Positions 9,204 through 17,682 of a stretch of DNA of 47,710 bases are shown here, in pieces; within the stretch, counting starts at the first letter, position 1; each line of letters starts with the position of its first letter. The stretch comes from Candidatus Melainabacteria bacterium (lineage in GTDB: Bacteria; Cyanobacteriota; Vampirovibrionia; Obscuribacterales; Obscuribacteraceae). The notes under the pieces were generated by a model. It was given only the letters and a program-made list of their open reading frames with translations, had not been told where the DNA came from and ran no database searches. The translations under genes and the position numbers were made by a program. The stretch covers positions 1 through 47,710 of the forward strand of contig JADYYD010000034.1 of the NCBI GenBank assembly GCA_020853845.1, written 5' to 3'.

Positions 9204-10019
9204 TTAAAACGGGTATCGATTCCGCCCATCACCGTAGCGGTTTTCCTCCAGCGCCGCATTCAAAGAACTACGCGAAATGAATTCGCCATCTTTCATTTCG
9301 TTGACTGCAGAGCCGGGGCGATTCCACTGTTCCAGCATCTTGCCGACAATCTTCATGTTTTCGGGTGTATAGACTCCACCTAAATCGCCCCTGATCATCT
9401 TGTGCATATACTCGTTCTTGAACTGTTTAAGGTCAGAACGTGAGATCAGGCCATCTTCGAAACCATTGTTGCCATCGATCGCAGAAAATAGCGATGGGTG
9501 TCCTCTGTGCAAGCGATCAGCAATGCCCCGCATCTCTCTGTTTCTATCCATGTCCCGCTGGGTGACAGCAGCGTCTCCTCTAGTAATTCCTTGAACACCG
9601 TCGCGACTAGCAGATTTGATTTCGTCGAAATTCTCTTGCAAAGTCTGCAACTGATCGTATTCATCAAAACTTTCAGCCTGTCTGGACGCACTTCTCAGTT
9701 CTCGTCTGTCAACTTCACCATTGCCATCGCTATCCAAGCGGTAAAAGTTGTCCTGCAAGTATTCAGTTGCATCAGCGATTTGATTTTCTTTTAGCTGGTA
9801 GTACTGCTCCTCACGGCGATCGTAGCGATCGTGAATACTGCCGAAGATGTTGTCGTGAATATGATGATTGATGGTTCTGATAATATCTCTATCGTTAGTT
9901 GGAGCGAATGAAATTGAATCACGGCGCTGCATAAACGACTGCTGAGCTTCCGCAGTTAAAGGGCTGCTTTCAGGAGCTTTAACCTGTTCGACAGGTTCGA
10001 AATTCTCTTTTGGGTTCAT
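9204..10019 (-). CDS. EF-hand calcium-binding protein
   Basis: The 271-residue product has one perfect EF-hand loop, DSDGNGEVDRRE at residues 96-107 (Ca ligands D96, D98, N100, E102, E107 plus Gly101). A second, stretched hand follows around residues 182-196 (DGNNGFEDGLISRSD), and a third degenerate DGEFISRSSL near 244-253 repeats the pattern. No signal peptide or membrane segment; the rest is charged and helical. The frame is open to 10190, but GGAGGATGAAGCG immediately before ATG 10019 is the strongest ribosome-binding site in this part of the window and fixes the start. It lies 189 bp downstream of the tandem kinases on the same strand, so a calcium-linked signalling role is possible but unproven. 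Confidence 0.82.
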   Translation of the reverse strand: MNPKENFEPVEQVKAPESSPLTAEAQQSFMQRRDSISFAPTNDRDIIRTINHHIHDNIFGSIHDRYDRREEQYYQLKENQIADATEYLQDNFYRLDSDGNGEVDRRELRSASRQAESFDEYDQLQTLQENFDEIKSASRDGVQGITRGDAAVTQRDMDRNREMRGIADRLHRGHPSLFSAIDGNNGFEDGLISRSDLKQFKNEYMHKMIRGDLGGVYTPENMKIVGKMLEQWNRPGSAVNEMKDGEFISRSSLNAALEENRYGDGRNRYPF

Positions 10020-10208
10020 CGCTTCATCCTCCAGGAATGACGAAATCAGCACATTGAAGGGCAAATGTGCAGGTTGATGGAGTGTAGTAAGGGGAGCTGC
10101 TTGATTCGAATGTAGAAACCAATTGTGTCCAAGCCGTGACTCGAAACTGCATTTGAACCGTGCGGCGCCTGTCCCAAAATTAAGAGGCAATTGTGACGTT
10201 CCAGTGAC

Positions 10209-11987
10209 CTAGGCAGAGGGGAGGCGAACCCAGAATGTACTGCCCTCACCAGGGACGCTATTTACGCCTATGGTGCCTTTGTGCTGCTCGACGATCGCTT
10301 TGGAAACTGCCAGCCCCAACCCGGAGCTGCGATGCATTTTGGTATCAGATTCTTTTAACTGTTTGAAACGCTCGAAAACAGAGTCTTGATTTTCCAGGGC
10401 GATGCCCGGACCACGATCGATGACCCTAAACTCAACAAACCCTTCTGACTTAACGATTTCTACATCCACCGTAGACTCTCTGGGTGAATACTTGATGGCG
10501 TTGGAAAGCAAGTTGGTCACAACACGCATGAACATATCATTGTCTATGACGACCTTCGCATCATTCTCAGGCAAAGCAATTTCGACGGCCGACTCATCGG
10601 CGAGATTGCTTAACGCTTCACTTGCGCGCTCTGCAACGCCCAGTAGAGATGTTTCTCTCAGATCAAGGTCCGCCAAGCCAGCTTCGATCTTGTCTATATC
10701 AAGCAAATCACTGATCATCTCGATAAGCCAGGAAACAGTCCCTTCCAGTGAAGCAGCGCGATTCATGCCTTTATCATTCAACGAACCATAGATCTTTTCA
10801 CGCAACATTGTGAAAAACGCCTGCACCGAATTCAGTGGCGAGCGTAAATCATGGCTGAGCATGGCAACGAAATCCTGTTTCATCCGTTCTGCATTCTTTC
10901 GTTCAGTATTATCGTGCGCCACACAAAAGAACGTCTTTTGCTCCGGCGACCAATTGAGCGACCAGAGCATGTCTACAATCGACCCATCCTTGCGCTTGAT
11001 GCGGTTTTCAAAAGTGCTGTCCGCGTTTATCTTCTTGATTAAAGATATGTGTTCCAACGTCGCATCTTGATCTTCAAACACCACAATACTCATCAAACGT
11101 TTCGACAATAGCTCGTCGACCGTATATCCCCAGACTTTCTCACAAGCCGGACTGATATCGGAAATGGTGCCATCTGCATCGAGCGAACAAATGACATCGA
11201 CGGCATGTACCAACAGTGCCCGTTCCTTCTCGGCAAGCGTATTGATTTCGCGCGCCATGCTGTTAAAAACCTTATCCAGGCGAGCAAACTCATCGTCTCC
11301 ATGCAGGGGTTCATTCAGCGGCATACCAGCGGCAAACCGGCGAGTATTGTCCACAACTACGGCAATACGAGTGGCAGTTACACGATTGAAGTAAATGGCT
11401 AAGCCCAGCGCCAGCATCACATTCAGTGTCAGTCCAAATGACAGCCAAATCTTCATCGCCTCACGCAATTCGGCCTGACGCTCAGGACTTTCATTCTCGA
11501 TCTTTTCGGTTTGATTGCGAATCGCATCCGATTCCTCGAGCAATCCGCTCATCAAACCTCTGCCGAGTTGCACGCCTGAATTGGAATTTAAAATACTAGA
11601 CATCGACCCCGCGTCTTTTAAACCGGCCGAAATCCGAACGCCGTCATCCCAGGACTTCTCCATCTTATCGACCGACGCTAGCTGCTCCGGCTGGTCACTA
11701 ATGACTTTTCGCAGGCGCGCGAATTCTTCCTTCACGTTGGAAGCTGCGAGCTGCGCCTTAGCAGGACCGGTGGTGCCGGAAAACGAAGCATATGGGCTCA
11801 AGCGGGCCACCCACACTAAAATGTGCCGTTGAATCCTATTGAGATGCGTGATTGTCTCCCGCGCTTTCTCTGCCCGAGCAACTTCCAATTCCGCCTGGTG
11901 CATCATCCCAAAAAGCGTGCCTACGAAAATGAACTCGAAGGCGACGGGCACCATGACCAGGATCAAACCCCTATGAATCAGTTTCAT
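10209..11987 (-). CDS. Membrane sensor histidine kinase (HAMP-PAS-HisKA-HATPase), copy B of tandem pair
   Basis: 592-residue sensor kinase. TM1 is about residues 7-28, with an extracytoplasmic helical sensor to about 178. TM2 is 180-200, HAMP about 202-255, PAS 260-375 with a PAC-type end, and the H-box LSHDLRSPLNS has His379. The ATPase domain has an N-box around NLLSNAIKYS, DRGPGIA (524-530) and GLGLA (556-560). All catalytic motifs look intact. Its ATG overlaps the stop of the upstream paralogue by four bases (ATGA), so the two are translationally coupled. The domains are colinear with the paralogue, His379 falling at the same position, which indicates tandem duplication. The cognate regulator is probably the OmpR-type protein at 8521. 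Confidence 0.93.
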   Translation of the reverse strand: MKLIHRGLILVMVPVAFEFIFVGTLFGMMHQAELEVARAEKARETITHLNRIQRHILVWVARLSPYASFSGTTGPAKAQLAASNVKEEFARLRKVISDQPEQLASVDKMEKSWDDGVRISAGLKDAGSMSSILNSNSGVQLGRGLMSGLLEESDAIRNQTEKIENESPERQAELREAMKIWLSFGLTLNVMLALGLAIYFNRVTATRIAVVVDNTRRFAAGMPLNEPLHGDDEFARLDKVFNSMAREINTLAEKERALLVHAVDVICSLDADGTISDISPACEKVWGYTVDELLSKRLMSIVVFEDQDATLEHISLIKKINADSTFENRIKRKDGSIVDMLWSLNWSPEQKTFFCVAHDNTERKNAERMKQDFVAMLSHDLRSPLNSVQAFFTMLREKIYGSLNDKGMNRAASLEGTVSWLIEMISDLLDIDKIEAGLADLDLRETSLLGVAERASEALSNLADESAVEIALPENDAKVVIDNDMFMRVVTNLLSNAIKYSPRESTVDVEIVKSEGFVEFRVIDRGPGIALENQDSVFERFKQLKESDTKMHRSSGLGLAVSKAIVEQHKGTIGVNSVPGEGSTFWVRLPSA

Positions 11988-13768
11988 TGGTCGCCGCCCG
12001 GCAAGTGAACCCAGAATGTGCTGCCTTCGCCAAGCGCACTTCTCACTCCGATGGAACCATCATGCTGTTCAACAATTGCCCGCGAAACCGCCAATCCCAG
12101 GCCGGAACTTTTTCGTCTCTCTGTGCCGGCACCATGCACTTGCCTGAACCGCTCAAAAATTATTTCCTGATTTTCCGGTGCAATGCCTCCTCCTGAATCA
12201 ATAACTCTGAGTTCTACCTTTTCACCCAACGTCTCAATTTGGATATTTACCGTCGAGCCGGATTGAGAAAATTTGATGGCATTAGAGAGCAGATTGGTAA
12301 TAACCCGCATGAATAGTTCTTGATCCACAAGAACAATCGCATCATTTATCGGCAGCTCAACTTCAATTTTATGCTTTTCCGCGAGCGATTGCAGTGCATC
12401 ATCGGCCCTTTCGACAATCGCTTTGAGAGAAACAGGTTTAGGATTGAGATCAAAAAGACCGGCCTCTATTTTGTCAATATCAAGAAGATCGCTGATCATT
12501 TCTATGAGCCAGGCGATGGTATCTTCCAGCGACTTTACCGTTGCCATGCCCTTTTCGCTCAAAGAGCCATAAACGTTGTTCGAGACCATCGTGAAAAATG
12601 CTTGCACCGAATTCAGTGGCGAACGCAAGTCATGGCTCAGCATCGCGACAAATTCCTGCTTCATTCGCTCGACTTCCTTTCTTTCGGAATTGTCGTGTGC
12701 AACGCAAAAAAAGGTCTTTTCCTCCGGCGACCATTTCAGCGACCAGAGCATATCGACATAGCTTCCATCCTTTCTCTTGATGCGATTCTCGAATGCAGAA
12801 TCAGCCGTCGTCTGCTTTGCAGCAACAATCTGTTGTAATGTCGCCTCAGCGTTTTCCGGCGCCACAAGACTGATCAATCGCATCGACAAAATTTCGCTCT
12901 GCGTATAACCCCAAATTTTTTCACAAGCAGGACTTACATCCGTGAATGTGCCACCATCATTCAATGAACAGATGACGTCGGCCGCGTTCTCCAGCAACGC
13001 TCGCTCCTTGCGTGCGATCTGCTCCCGCTGCTCTACCATAGATCGCAAGGTTAGATCGAGAGCTGCAATTTCATCATCACCATCAAGCGGCTCATTGAGT
13101 TGCTGCTCTGCAGCCAGCCGTTTGGTGTTGTCCATGACGACCGACAAGCGCGAAACTGTTCCTTTGCTGAAATAAACTGCCAGCCCGATTGCCAGCCCGA
13201 TATTGATTACCAGACCTGCCAGCAACAACAGTTTGAGCTGATCGCGTGTCCTCGCCATTTTGACCGGCGATTCTTCCTCCATCTGCTCTGTTTCCGACCA
13301 AATCCTTTCGGTCATTGCACTCAGGTCATTTATGAGAGTTCTGGTTTTCCTGAATTTGGAAAGTGCCTCGAGGTTGTACACATTTCCCATTGAGCTTTTC
13401 AGCTCGTTGGCAATCTTAATTCCTTCGAAGATAGTCTTCTTCATTTCATCAGCGTATGCGAGAACTGCGGGATCGTCGGCAAAGTTTCGCTTGAGCAGCG
13501 CAATTTCGTCTAACAAAAGCTTTTTAGCCAGATCGGTGCGTTGCGAGCCGCGTGAAACTTTCGCGCCCTTGTAAGGCTCCAAACCACCCATCATCACCAT
13601 CTGCGCACGGTGAACGCGATTCAACTGAACATTCAAACGTCTCGCTCTTTCAGCGGCGTTGAGTTCTATTTCGGACTGATGCAGCAAATGAAAAAGCGAG
13701 CCGACAAAGACAAACTCGAAGGCTACGGGGACGAGTACAAGGACAATTCCTTTTTGTGAGAGCTTCAC
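11984..13768 (-). CDS. Membrane sensor histidine kinase (HAMP-PAS-HisKA-HATPase), copy A of tandem pair
   Basis: 594-residue paralogue of the next gene with the same plan: TM1 7-30, TM2 about 178-200, HAMP, PAS (ADVICSLNDGGTFTDVSPAC), His379 in LSHDLRSPLNS, NLLSNAIKFS, DSGGGIA and GLGLAVSRAIVEQH. The extracytoplasmic regions (30-178) of the two copies are much more diverged than the PAS and catalytic parts. That pattern suggests retained output with changed input. GTG start (KLSQKG). Its last codon is followed by TGA, which overlaps the ATG of the following kinase. The 211 bp upstream must hold the promoter, but I could not pick one with confidence. Confidence 0.93.
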   Translation of the reverse strand: MKLSQKGIVLVLVPVAFEFVFVGSLFHLLHQSEIELNAAERARRLNVQLNRVHRAQMVMMGGLEPYKGAKVSRGSQRTDLAKKLLLDEIALLKRNFADDPAVLAYADEMKKTIFEGIKIANELKSSMGNVYNLEALSKFRKTRTLINDLSAMTERIWSETEQMEEESPVKMARTRDQLKLLLLAGLVINIGLAIGLAVYFSKGTVSRLSVVMDNTKRLAAEQQLNEPLDGDDEIAALDLTLRSMVEQREQIARKERALLENAADVICSLNDGGTFTDVSPACEKIWGYTQSEILSMRLISLVAPENAEATLQQIVAAKQTTADSAFENRIKRKDGSYVDMLWSLKWSPEEKTFFCVAHDNSERKEVERMKQEFVAMLSHDLRSPLNSVQAFFTMVSNNVYGSLSEKGMATVKSLEDTIAWLIEMISDLLDIDKIEAGLFDLNPKPVSLKAIVERADDALQSLAEKHKIEVELPINDAIVLVDQELFMRVITNLLSNAIKFSQSGSTVNIQIETLGEKVELRVIDSGGGIAPENQEIIFERFRQVHGAGTERRKSSGLGLAVSRAIVEQHDGSIGVRSALGEGSTFWVHLPGGDQ

Positions 13769-13919
13769 GGTTTGAGTTTGCGACGACTACAGCGACTCGA
13801 TTGCCTTCAATAGTGTGCCACAAAAGCAGTCCTTGCCGGTGATTGCTGAGAAGTCGGTGAGCGCGCCAGGAATACTAATACCGTAAAACCTTTGCTGGGC
13901 GGGCTAGAACCGAATTCCC

Positions 13920-13948
13920 TTGACTCTCCAGGCCCGGAAGGCTAGCAT
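13920..13948 (+). promoter_or_regulatory. Promoter of tRNA-Arg
   Basis: TTGACT (13920-13925), 17 nt, TAGCAT (13943-13948), about 31 nt before the first tRNA base. Spacing and hexamers are good. The promoter lies outside the island, so integration leaves tRNA expression intact. Confidence 0.7.
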
Positions 13949-13979
13949 TAAGAATGTTCGAGGAATATTTCCCGCATAT

Positions 13980-14053
13980 CCGCCCTTAGCTCAGCTGGAT
14001 AGAGTGCTTGGCTTCGAACCAAGAGGTCGTAGGTTCGAGTCCTACAGGGCGGG
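13980..14053 (+). tRNA. tRNA-Arg, anticodon UCG (integration target)
   Basis: The cloverleaf folds fully. The acceptor stem CCGCCCT pairs with AGGGCGG (7/7), the D stem is GCTC/GAGT, and the anticodon stem is CTTGG/CCAAG around loop CTTCGAA, giving anticodon TCG. The variable loop is AGGTC; the T stem GTAGG/CCTAC carries loop TTCGAGT. The discriminator is G and CCA is not encoded. It decodes Arg CGA and, by wobble, other CGN codons. The 3' half from 14012 onward is exactly the 43-bp att core of the island, so integration regenerates a complete tRNA. Confidence 0.95.
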
Positions 14054-14054
14054 A
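14012..14054 (+). repeat. attL: 43-bp att core within tRNA-Arg 3' end
   Basis: The 43 bases from the anticodon loop to one base past the discriminator are repeated identically at 24256-24298. They recur with one substitution and a shorter right end at 25907-25945. The bases just left differ (GG here, GA at both other copies), as expected when those copies are element-derived on the left. Confidence 0.93.
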
Positions 14055-14118
14055 AGCTCACCAGCTCTCAAAACAGTACCTATTCCGGGGCGTCTATTGG
14101 GGTACCAGCCTAGAGAAT

Positions 14119-14127
14119 TGTATCCCC
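14119..14127 (+). promoter_or_regulatory. Integrase arm-type repeat, left end
   Basis: TGTATCCCC, 65 bp inside the left att core. The same nonamer occurs twice inside the right end (24105-24113, and 24163-24171 on the other strand), with a near copy TGGTATCCC at 24115-24123. The arrangement resembles arm sites of P4/lambda-type integrases. Confidence 0.5.
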
Positions 14128-14305
14128 TCTGTCTCCCCTCGGCGGTCTGTGAGTCTTTCATCTCATCGCGCTTAAGTCAGATGGAATACCTCGAGCCCAC
14201 AAGCCAGCCTGATACCCGGAGGCTGATTGATACGGGGTGAAACCAAGGGCGTGGCGTATTTAACACTTTGGTATCTGCGTCAAAAATTTTTTGTCCTCTA
14301 TTTCG

Positions 14306-14323
14306 GGCACCGTATACAGTGCC
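14306..14323. promoter_or_regulatory. Palindromic operator-like site upstream of the TerS-like gene
   Basis: GGCACCGTATACAGTGCC is an 18-bp inverted repeat with a single mismatched pair, centred on GTATAC and ending three bases before the -35 box. It shares the core ACnGTATACnGT with the perfect palindrome at 17815-17828, suggesting one island regulator for both. Confidence 0.5.
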
Positions 14324-14325
14324 GC

Positions 14326-14354
14326 TTGTAAGCTCCTGCATTCGATTCTATACT
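14326..14354 (+). promoter_or_regulatory. Promoter of the TerS-like gene
   Basis: TTGTAA (14326-14331), 17 nt, TATACT (14349-14354). The predicted start near 14361 leaves a leader of about 23 nt before GTG 14384. Confidence 0.6.
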
Positions 14355-14383
14355 TCTGGTGTTATCACCTAGAGGTACTCGCC

Positions 14384-14818
14384 GTGGGCGAAGTAGCAAA
14401 ACTGCCCGATAGAAACTCTGCCTACTCTGATGCAGAGTTGCGTGTAATTGCACGTGAAGAATATGTGCGCCGCAAAGATAGACACCTTAATAGAATCGCT
14501 CGCCTGGTGGGCAAACCGGTATCAGTACTGGAAGCTTGGCGCGATGAGGAAAACTGGGCGTTACTGCGTGCGCAAGCCTGGCAGAGCGAAGAGGATTTAG
14601 CCGCTGCTGAAATTCAGAAGATTCTCAAAGATGCGGGCGTGCCTGATTCGCGCGATGCGGCAATATCAACATTAAAGGCGTGCGAGAAAGCCGCGCGGGC
14701 GGTAGATAACTGCTTGGACAAAACGGCTCAGCACACCGCGCCGGAATACCTGGATAAGATTCTCTCTGCAATGGAGAGGATAGAAAAGATTCGGAAAGAG
14801 GCATACACAAGGCTCTAA
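14384..14818 (+). CDS. HTH protein resembling phage small terminase subunits
   Basis: 144-residue soluble protein. Residues about 20-55 (REEYVRRKDRHLNRIARLVG, then KPVSVLEAWRDEENWALLRA) have the helix-turn-helix followed by W-x5-NW that is common in terminase small subunits and related phage HTH proteins. The rest is helical and charged (AAISTLKACEKAARAVDNCL, KILSAMERIEKIRKEAY), compatible with an oligomerisation region. Start GTG 14384 is set by AGAGG nine bases upstream and a promoter ending at 14354; the frame itself is open from 14291. First gene inside the island's left end. If it is TerS, it would redirect helper-phage packaging in a satellite. The match is by pattern only, so a general DNA-binding regulator remains possible. 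Confidence 0.5.
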   Translation: MGEVAKLPDRNSAYSDAELRVIAREEYVRRKDRHLNRIARLVGKPVSVLEAWRDEENWALLRAQAWQSEEDLAAAEIQKILKDAGVPDSRDAAISTLKACEKAARAVDNCLDKTAQHTAPEYLDKILSAMERIEKIRKEAYTRL

Positions 14819-14919
14819 ACTCGGATTAATAGAGCCAAGACTTTTGGTTAAAAGCTTCCACCCTTGACACCTTTTTGTTGTATTTTGAATGACTCGATTA
14901 CAAACAAAAGGCAAAAAGA

Positions 14920-15984
14920 ATGGCAGACTACTTAAATCACGAAAAGCTGCTTAGGAAAGAGCTGTTAGAGCATATTGACATTACCAAAACAATCAAGATT
15001 TCTGACTTGAGGCGACCAGATTTAGCATTCGATTACACAGATGCTCTACCTCTTTTCGAGATGATACGTAATCAAATTATCGATGCCGCCTCACTCAACC
15101 TTTCGGCTGTGCCTGAGGAGGTTTTATCTTCGGCCAAAAAAGCAGTTGAAGAGACAAATCGACTTTTCAGTGTCATTCTAGAAATGTCTCCGCCTTCAAG
15201 TGAAACGAAGACGAAGCAAAATATATCTCACGTGTTGGCGCAATGGAGAGGAGAACTTGCGAATGCAATCACAGATCTGTACAAGTTCTCTTTGACAGAC
15301 TCAACCATTCGTGATGCGGCGGTAGAAATTAAAACGTTGGCAGAGGGTTTAGAGAAAGCTATTGCAAACGCAACAACCGCTGCTGATACAGCGCGGGCAT
15401 CCGCCAAAGACGCAGATGCAGTGACTGAGCAATTGGTAAAAACGATGCAAAACTATATCGACCGGGTTAAAGGTACACTCGAATCGCTGGGCGCTGCCGA
15501 ATACATGAAACGTTTTGAAATTGAGGCTCAGGAACATAAAGACAGTGCTCAAAATTGGTTGATGGCTGTTTTTGCGTTTGGCTGGTGGATTTTAGTTGCC
15601 GCCATATATTTTCTGTGGACTGACTCGCACTCTGTTCCCGCATTGCTGAAGCATGGCATCCCAGGTGCCATTACTTCCACCTCAGCGCGCCTCTTTTTAA
15701 TGTCCGTGCTGTCCGTAGGACTCTTCTTATCAGTAAAGAACTACTCCGCCTGCAAGCATAACTATGTCGTGAATAAACATCGAATCAATGCTCTTGGAAC
15801 GTTCAAATTTTTTAGAGATGGTGCACAAGATGACGAGACCAAAAAGGCGGTTCTCATTCAGTCAATGCAAGCGATTTTTGCGCCACAGTCAACTGGTTAT
15901 TTAAAAACAGCCAATGAGCCTCAGCAAAACACTCACATCATCGAACTTATCCAGTCGACTTTGAAGAGTTCGCCGCACCAGTAG
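14920..15984 (+). CDS. Two-TM coiled-coil membrane protein of unknown function (island cargo)
   Basis: 354 residues. A helical N-terminal half has coiled-coil character at about 130-205 (AAVEIKTLAEGLEKAIANAT). Two membrane segments, 213-233 and 256-276, are separated by a short loop. The cytoplasmic C-terminus contains the block NYVVNKHRINALGTFKFF and SMQAIFAPQSTGYLKT. I have the impression of similar tails in uncharacterised membrane proteins carried by islands, but cannot name the family. A TTGACA at 14864-14869 precedes it, though the matching -10 is poor. The gene is AT-richer than its neighbours and sits between the TerS-like gene and integrase 1, a usual cargo position. Membrane-anchored, possibly defence-related; this is a guess from architecture and location. 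Confidence 0.65.
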   Translation: MADYLNHEKLLRKELLEHIDITKTIKISDLRRPDLAFDYTDALPLFEMIRNQIIDAASLNLSAVPEEVLSSAKKAVEETNRLFSVILEMSPPSSETKTKQNISHVLAQWRGELANAITDLYKFSLTDSTIRDAAVEIKTLAEGLEKAIANATTAADTARASAKDADAVTEQLVKTMQNYIDRVKGTLESLGAAEYMKRFEIEAQEHKDSAQNWLMAVFAFGWWILVAAIYFLWTDSHSVPALLKHGIPGAITSTSARLFLMSVLSVGLFLSVKNYSACKHNYVVNKHRINALGTFKFFRDGAQDDETKKAVLIQSMQAIFAPQSTGYLKTANEPQQNTHIIELIQSTLKSSPHQ

Positions 15985-16036
15985 TGCCCATACTTTCAAT
16001 AAAATGTAACTCTCAGCCAGCTCTCGCTTCTCAACC

Positions 16037-16384
16037 CTAATTACTTTCAAACCTCCTCACAAAATCAAGAATTTCATCCCAATGAGCTGCTAGCTCTTGT
16101 GAGTCCATGCCTGTAATTTCTTCGAAGAAGCCCAGACAGTCAATCCACCAGTGATAGAGGGACGTGCCGATGCCTCGGCATTCTCGGTCATCCTCGCACC
16201 AAGGCGGCGCCCACTTCCCAGCCGGAGACGACAGAGCCCGTGAGCTTGCGGCAAGCCGTGCGGCGGCTTCATGCCCTTGCTTCTCTGCATACTGTTCTAT
16301 CGTGCTACAACCGTACTGAGCTAGCGATATTTCTATGATTGGGTGCAGCTCTTTTGGAGCGAGAACAATAATGTCTGCTGTCAT
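16037..16384 (-). CDS. Small protein of unknown function, coupled to integrase 1
   Basis: 115 residues, starting MTADIIVLAPKELHPIIEIS. It contains a Trp-rich segment (WAPPWCEDD and SLYHWWIDCLGFF) and an acidic end. No membrane segment or known motif. Its ATG overlaps the stop of integrase 1 by four bases (ATGA), so it is translationally coupled to it and probably functions with it or in the same operon. Position and size would fit a recombination directionality factor, but there is no HTH to support that. Confidence 0.6.
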   Translation of the reverse strand: MTADIIVLAPKELHPIIEISLAQYGCSTIEQYAEKQGHEAAARLAASSRALSSPAGKWAPPWCEDDRECRGIGTSLYHWWIDCLGFFEEITGMDSQELAAHWDEILDFVRRFESN

Positions 16385-17682
16385 CGCCGTCCTCTCCTCT
16401 GTCGATACTCGCTAAGGTCTATCGCCCGCGCGGCGGCTGGTAGCGTATCAGGCACTGCCACTACTGCCGGTACTGGCATCTGATTGAAAACTGACTGCAT
16501 TGCTTCTCGGCTTGCGTCTTTGTTTAAGTGCGTGTAGCGCTTGGTCGTCGATATGGACGAGTGCCCCAGCACCTCCATGATGACAAAGGCGCTTGCGCCG
16601 TCGATTGCAAGCCAACTTGCGACAGTGTGCCTTAGGTCATGAAAGTGAACATCATCAAGTCCTCCTTCCTTTTGAATCGACTTCCATGCATGGTCGAACT
16701 GAGTGATATGCCCCGTCTTGCTCGGTCTGCCGAAAAGCCTGGCTGATTCCGAGGGAAACACCCAGCGCTCGTCCGTCCTTGTTTCGTAGCGCCTCTTGAG
16801 CATCGCCAGCACTCCGCTATGCAGTGGCAACACGGTTTCACGGTTAGTCTTGTACTTGTGCGCCGGGATTCGCCAGATTGCCGCATCAAAATCAATTTCC
16901 GCCCATTCAGCCGCCAGCACATTGCCTTTCCTTGCGGCGGTGCCCAGTGCCAACATGACAATGTCTTGCTGATGAATCGGTCTGGTCCTCAACACTTCCA
17001 ATAGCCGCTGCATCTCTTCCCGTGACAGGTAGCGTGTTCTTGAGCGCTCCGGGAACAGCGTCACGTACTTGGTTGGGTCTACATCCAGCCGGTACATTTC
17101 CATCTTCTCTCCATAATGGAGGGCGCCCTGAAGCCGCCTAAACTCTCGATTCGCGGCGGCGCCTCCTCGCTCCTCGCCCAACTCATTCACCCATTGCTGA
17201 ATGTCCGCGCGGGTGATTTCATCCATCCGCATCGAGGCAAACCGCTGATGACACCGGTTATATGACTGCTCGGTTTCTCTGGCTTCTTTTGCCCGCTTGT
17301 GGGCTTTGATGTAGTCCCTGAGGTAGGCGGCAAACACATCACGGTAGTCCGGCACGCGCTTCTTGAGTGCGTTCGGTCGTGTGCGTTTTGGGTCCTCGCC
17401 GAACTCGCAACCCCTGAGCATTGGCTCAATAACGGCACGGGCATCACGTGCGGTGACACGCGGGAAGTCGCCCAACTTCAGCGAACGACTGCGCCCCTCC
17501 GCTGTTGCATAGAAGTACCAAGTGCGCCGAGTGCCTTTTACTGTGCCTGAAACTCTCAGCCTCAGCTCGGGAATCGCCTCATCCTGATACCAGGTGAAGT
17601 CTTTCGGCGACGAGAAATTATGCTGTAACTGGTGCACCACATCGTCCGTAAAATAGATGCGGTCTATCAGTCTCTTTGTCAT
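16381..17682 (-). CDS. int: Tyrosine integrase 1 (P4-like, arm-binding N-domain)
   Basis: 433-residue site-specific recombinase. N-terminal DUF4102-like arm-DNA-binding domain (residues about 10-95, SLKLGDFPRVTARDARAVIE), SAM-like core-binding domain (110-205), and C-terminal catalytic domain with the full set Arg251 (AARKGN), His348-Arg351 (HDLRHT), His374 (LGHSS) and nucleophile Tyr383 (KRYTHL). It looks fully functional. AGAGGAACC before ATG 17682 fixes the start within a frame open to 17727. It is the second integrase of the island and lies in the middle rather than beside an att core. It may therefore belong to an older or inserted element whose own boundaries are lost. Confidence 0.92.
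   Translation of the reverse strand: MTKRLIDRIYFTDDVVHQLQHNFSSPKDFTWYQDEAIPELRLRVSGTVKGTRRTWYFYATAEGRSRSLKLGDFPRVTARDARAVIEPMLRGCEFGEDPKRTRPNALKKRVPDYRDVFAAYLRDYIKAHKRAKEARETEQSYNRCHQRFASMRMDEITRADIQQWVNELGEERGGAAANREFRRLQGALHYGEKMEMYRLDVDPTKYVTLFPERSRTRYLSREEMQRLLEVLRTRPIHQQDIVMLALGTAARKGNVLAAEWAEIDFDAAIWRIPAHKYKTNRETVLPLHSGVLAMLKRRYETRTDERWVFPSESARLFGRPSKTGHITQFDHAWKSIQKEGGLDDVHFHDLRHTVASWLAIDGASAFVIMEVLGHSSISTTKRYTHLNKDASREAMQSVFNQMPVPAVVAVPDTLPAAARAIDLSEYRQRRGRR

Noticed and set aside
14863-14890. TTGACA before the two-TM protein as a full promoter
   Set aside because: The -35 is perfect but the only AT-rich -10 candidates are at spacings of 11 or 15 nt, so I did not list it as a separate feature.
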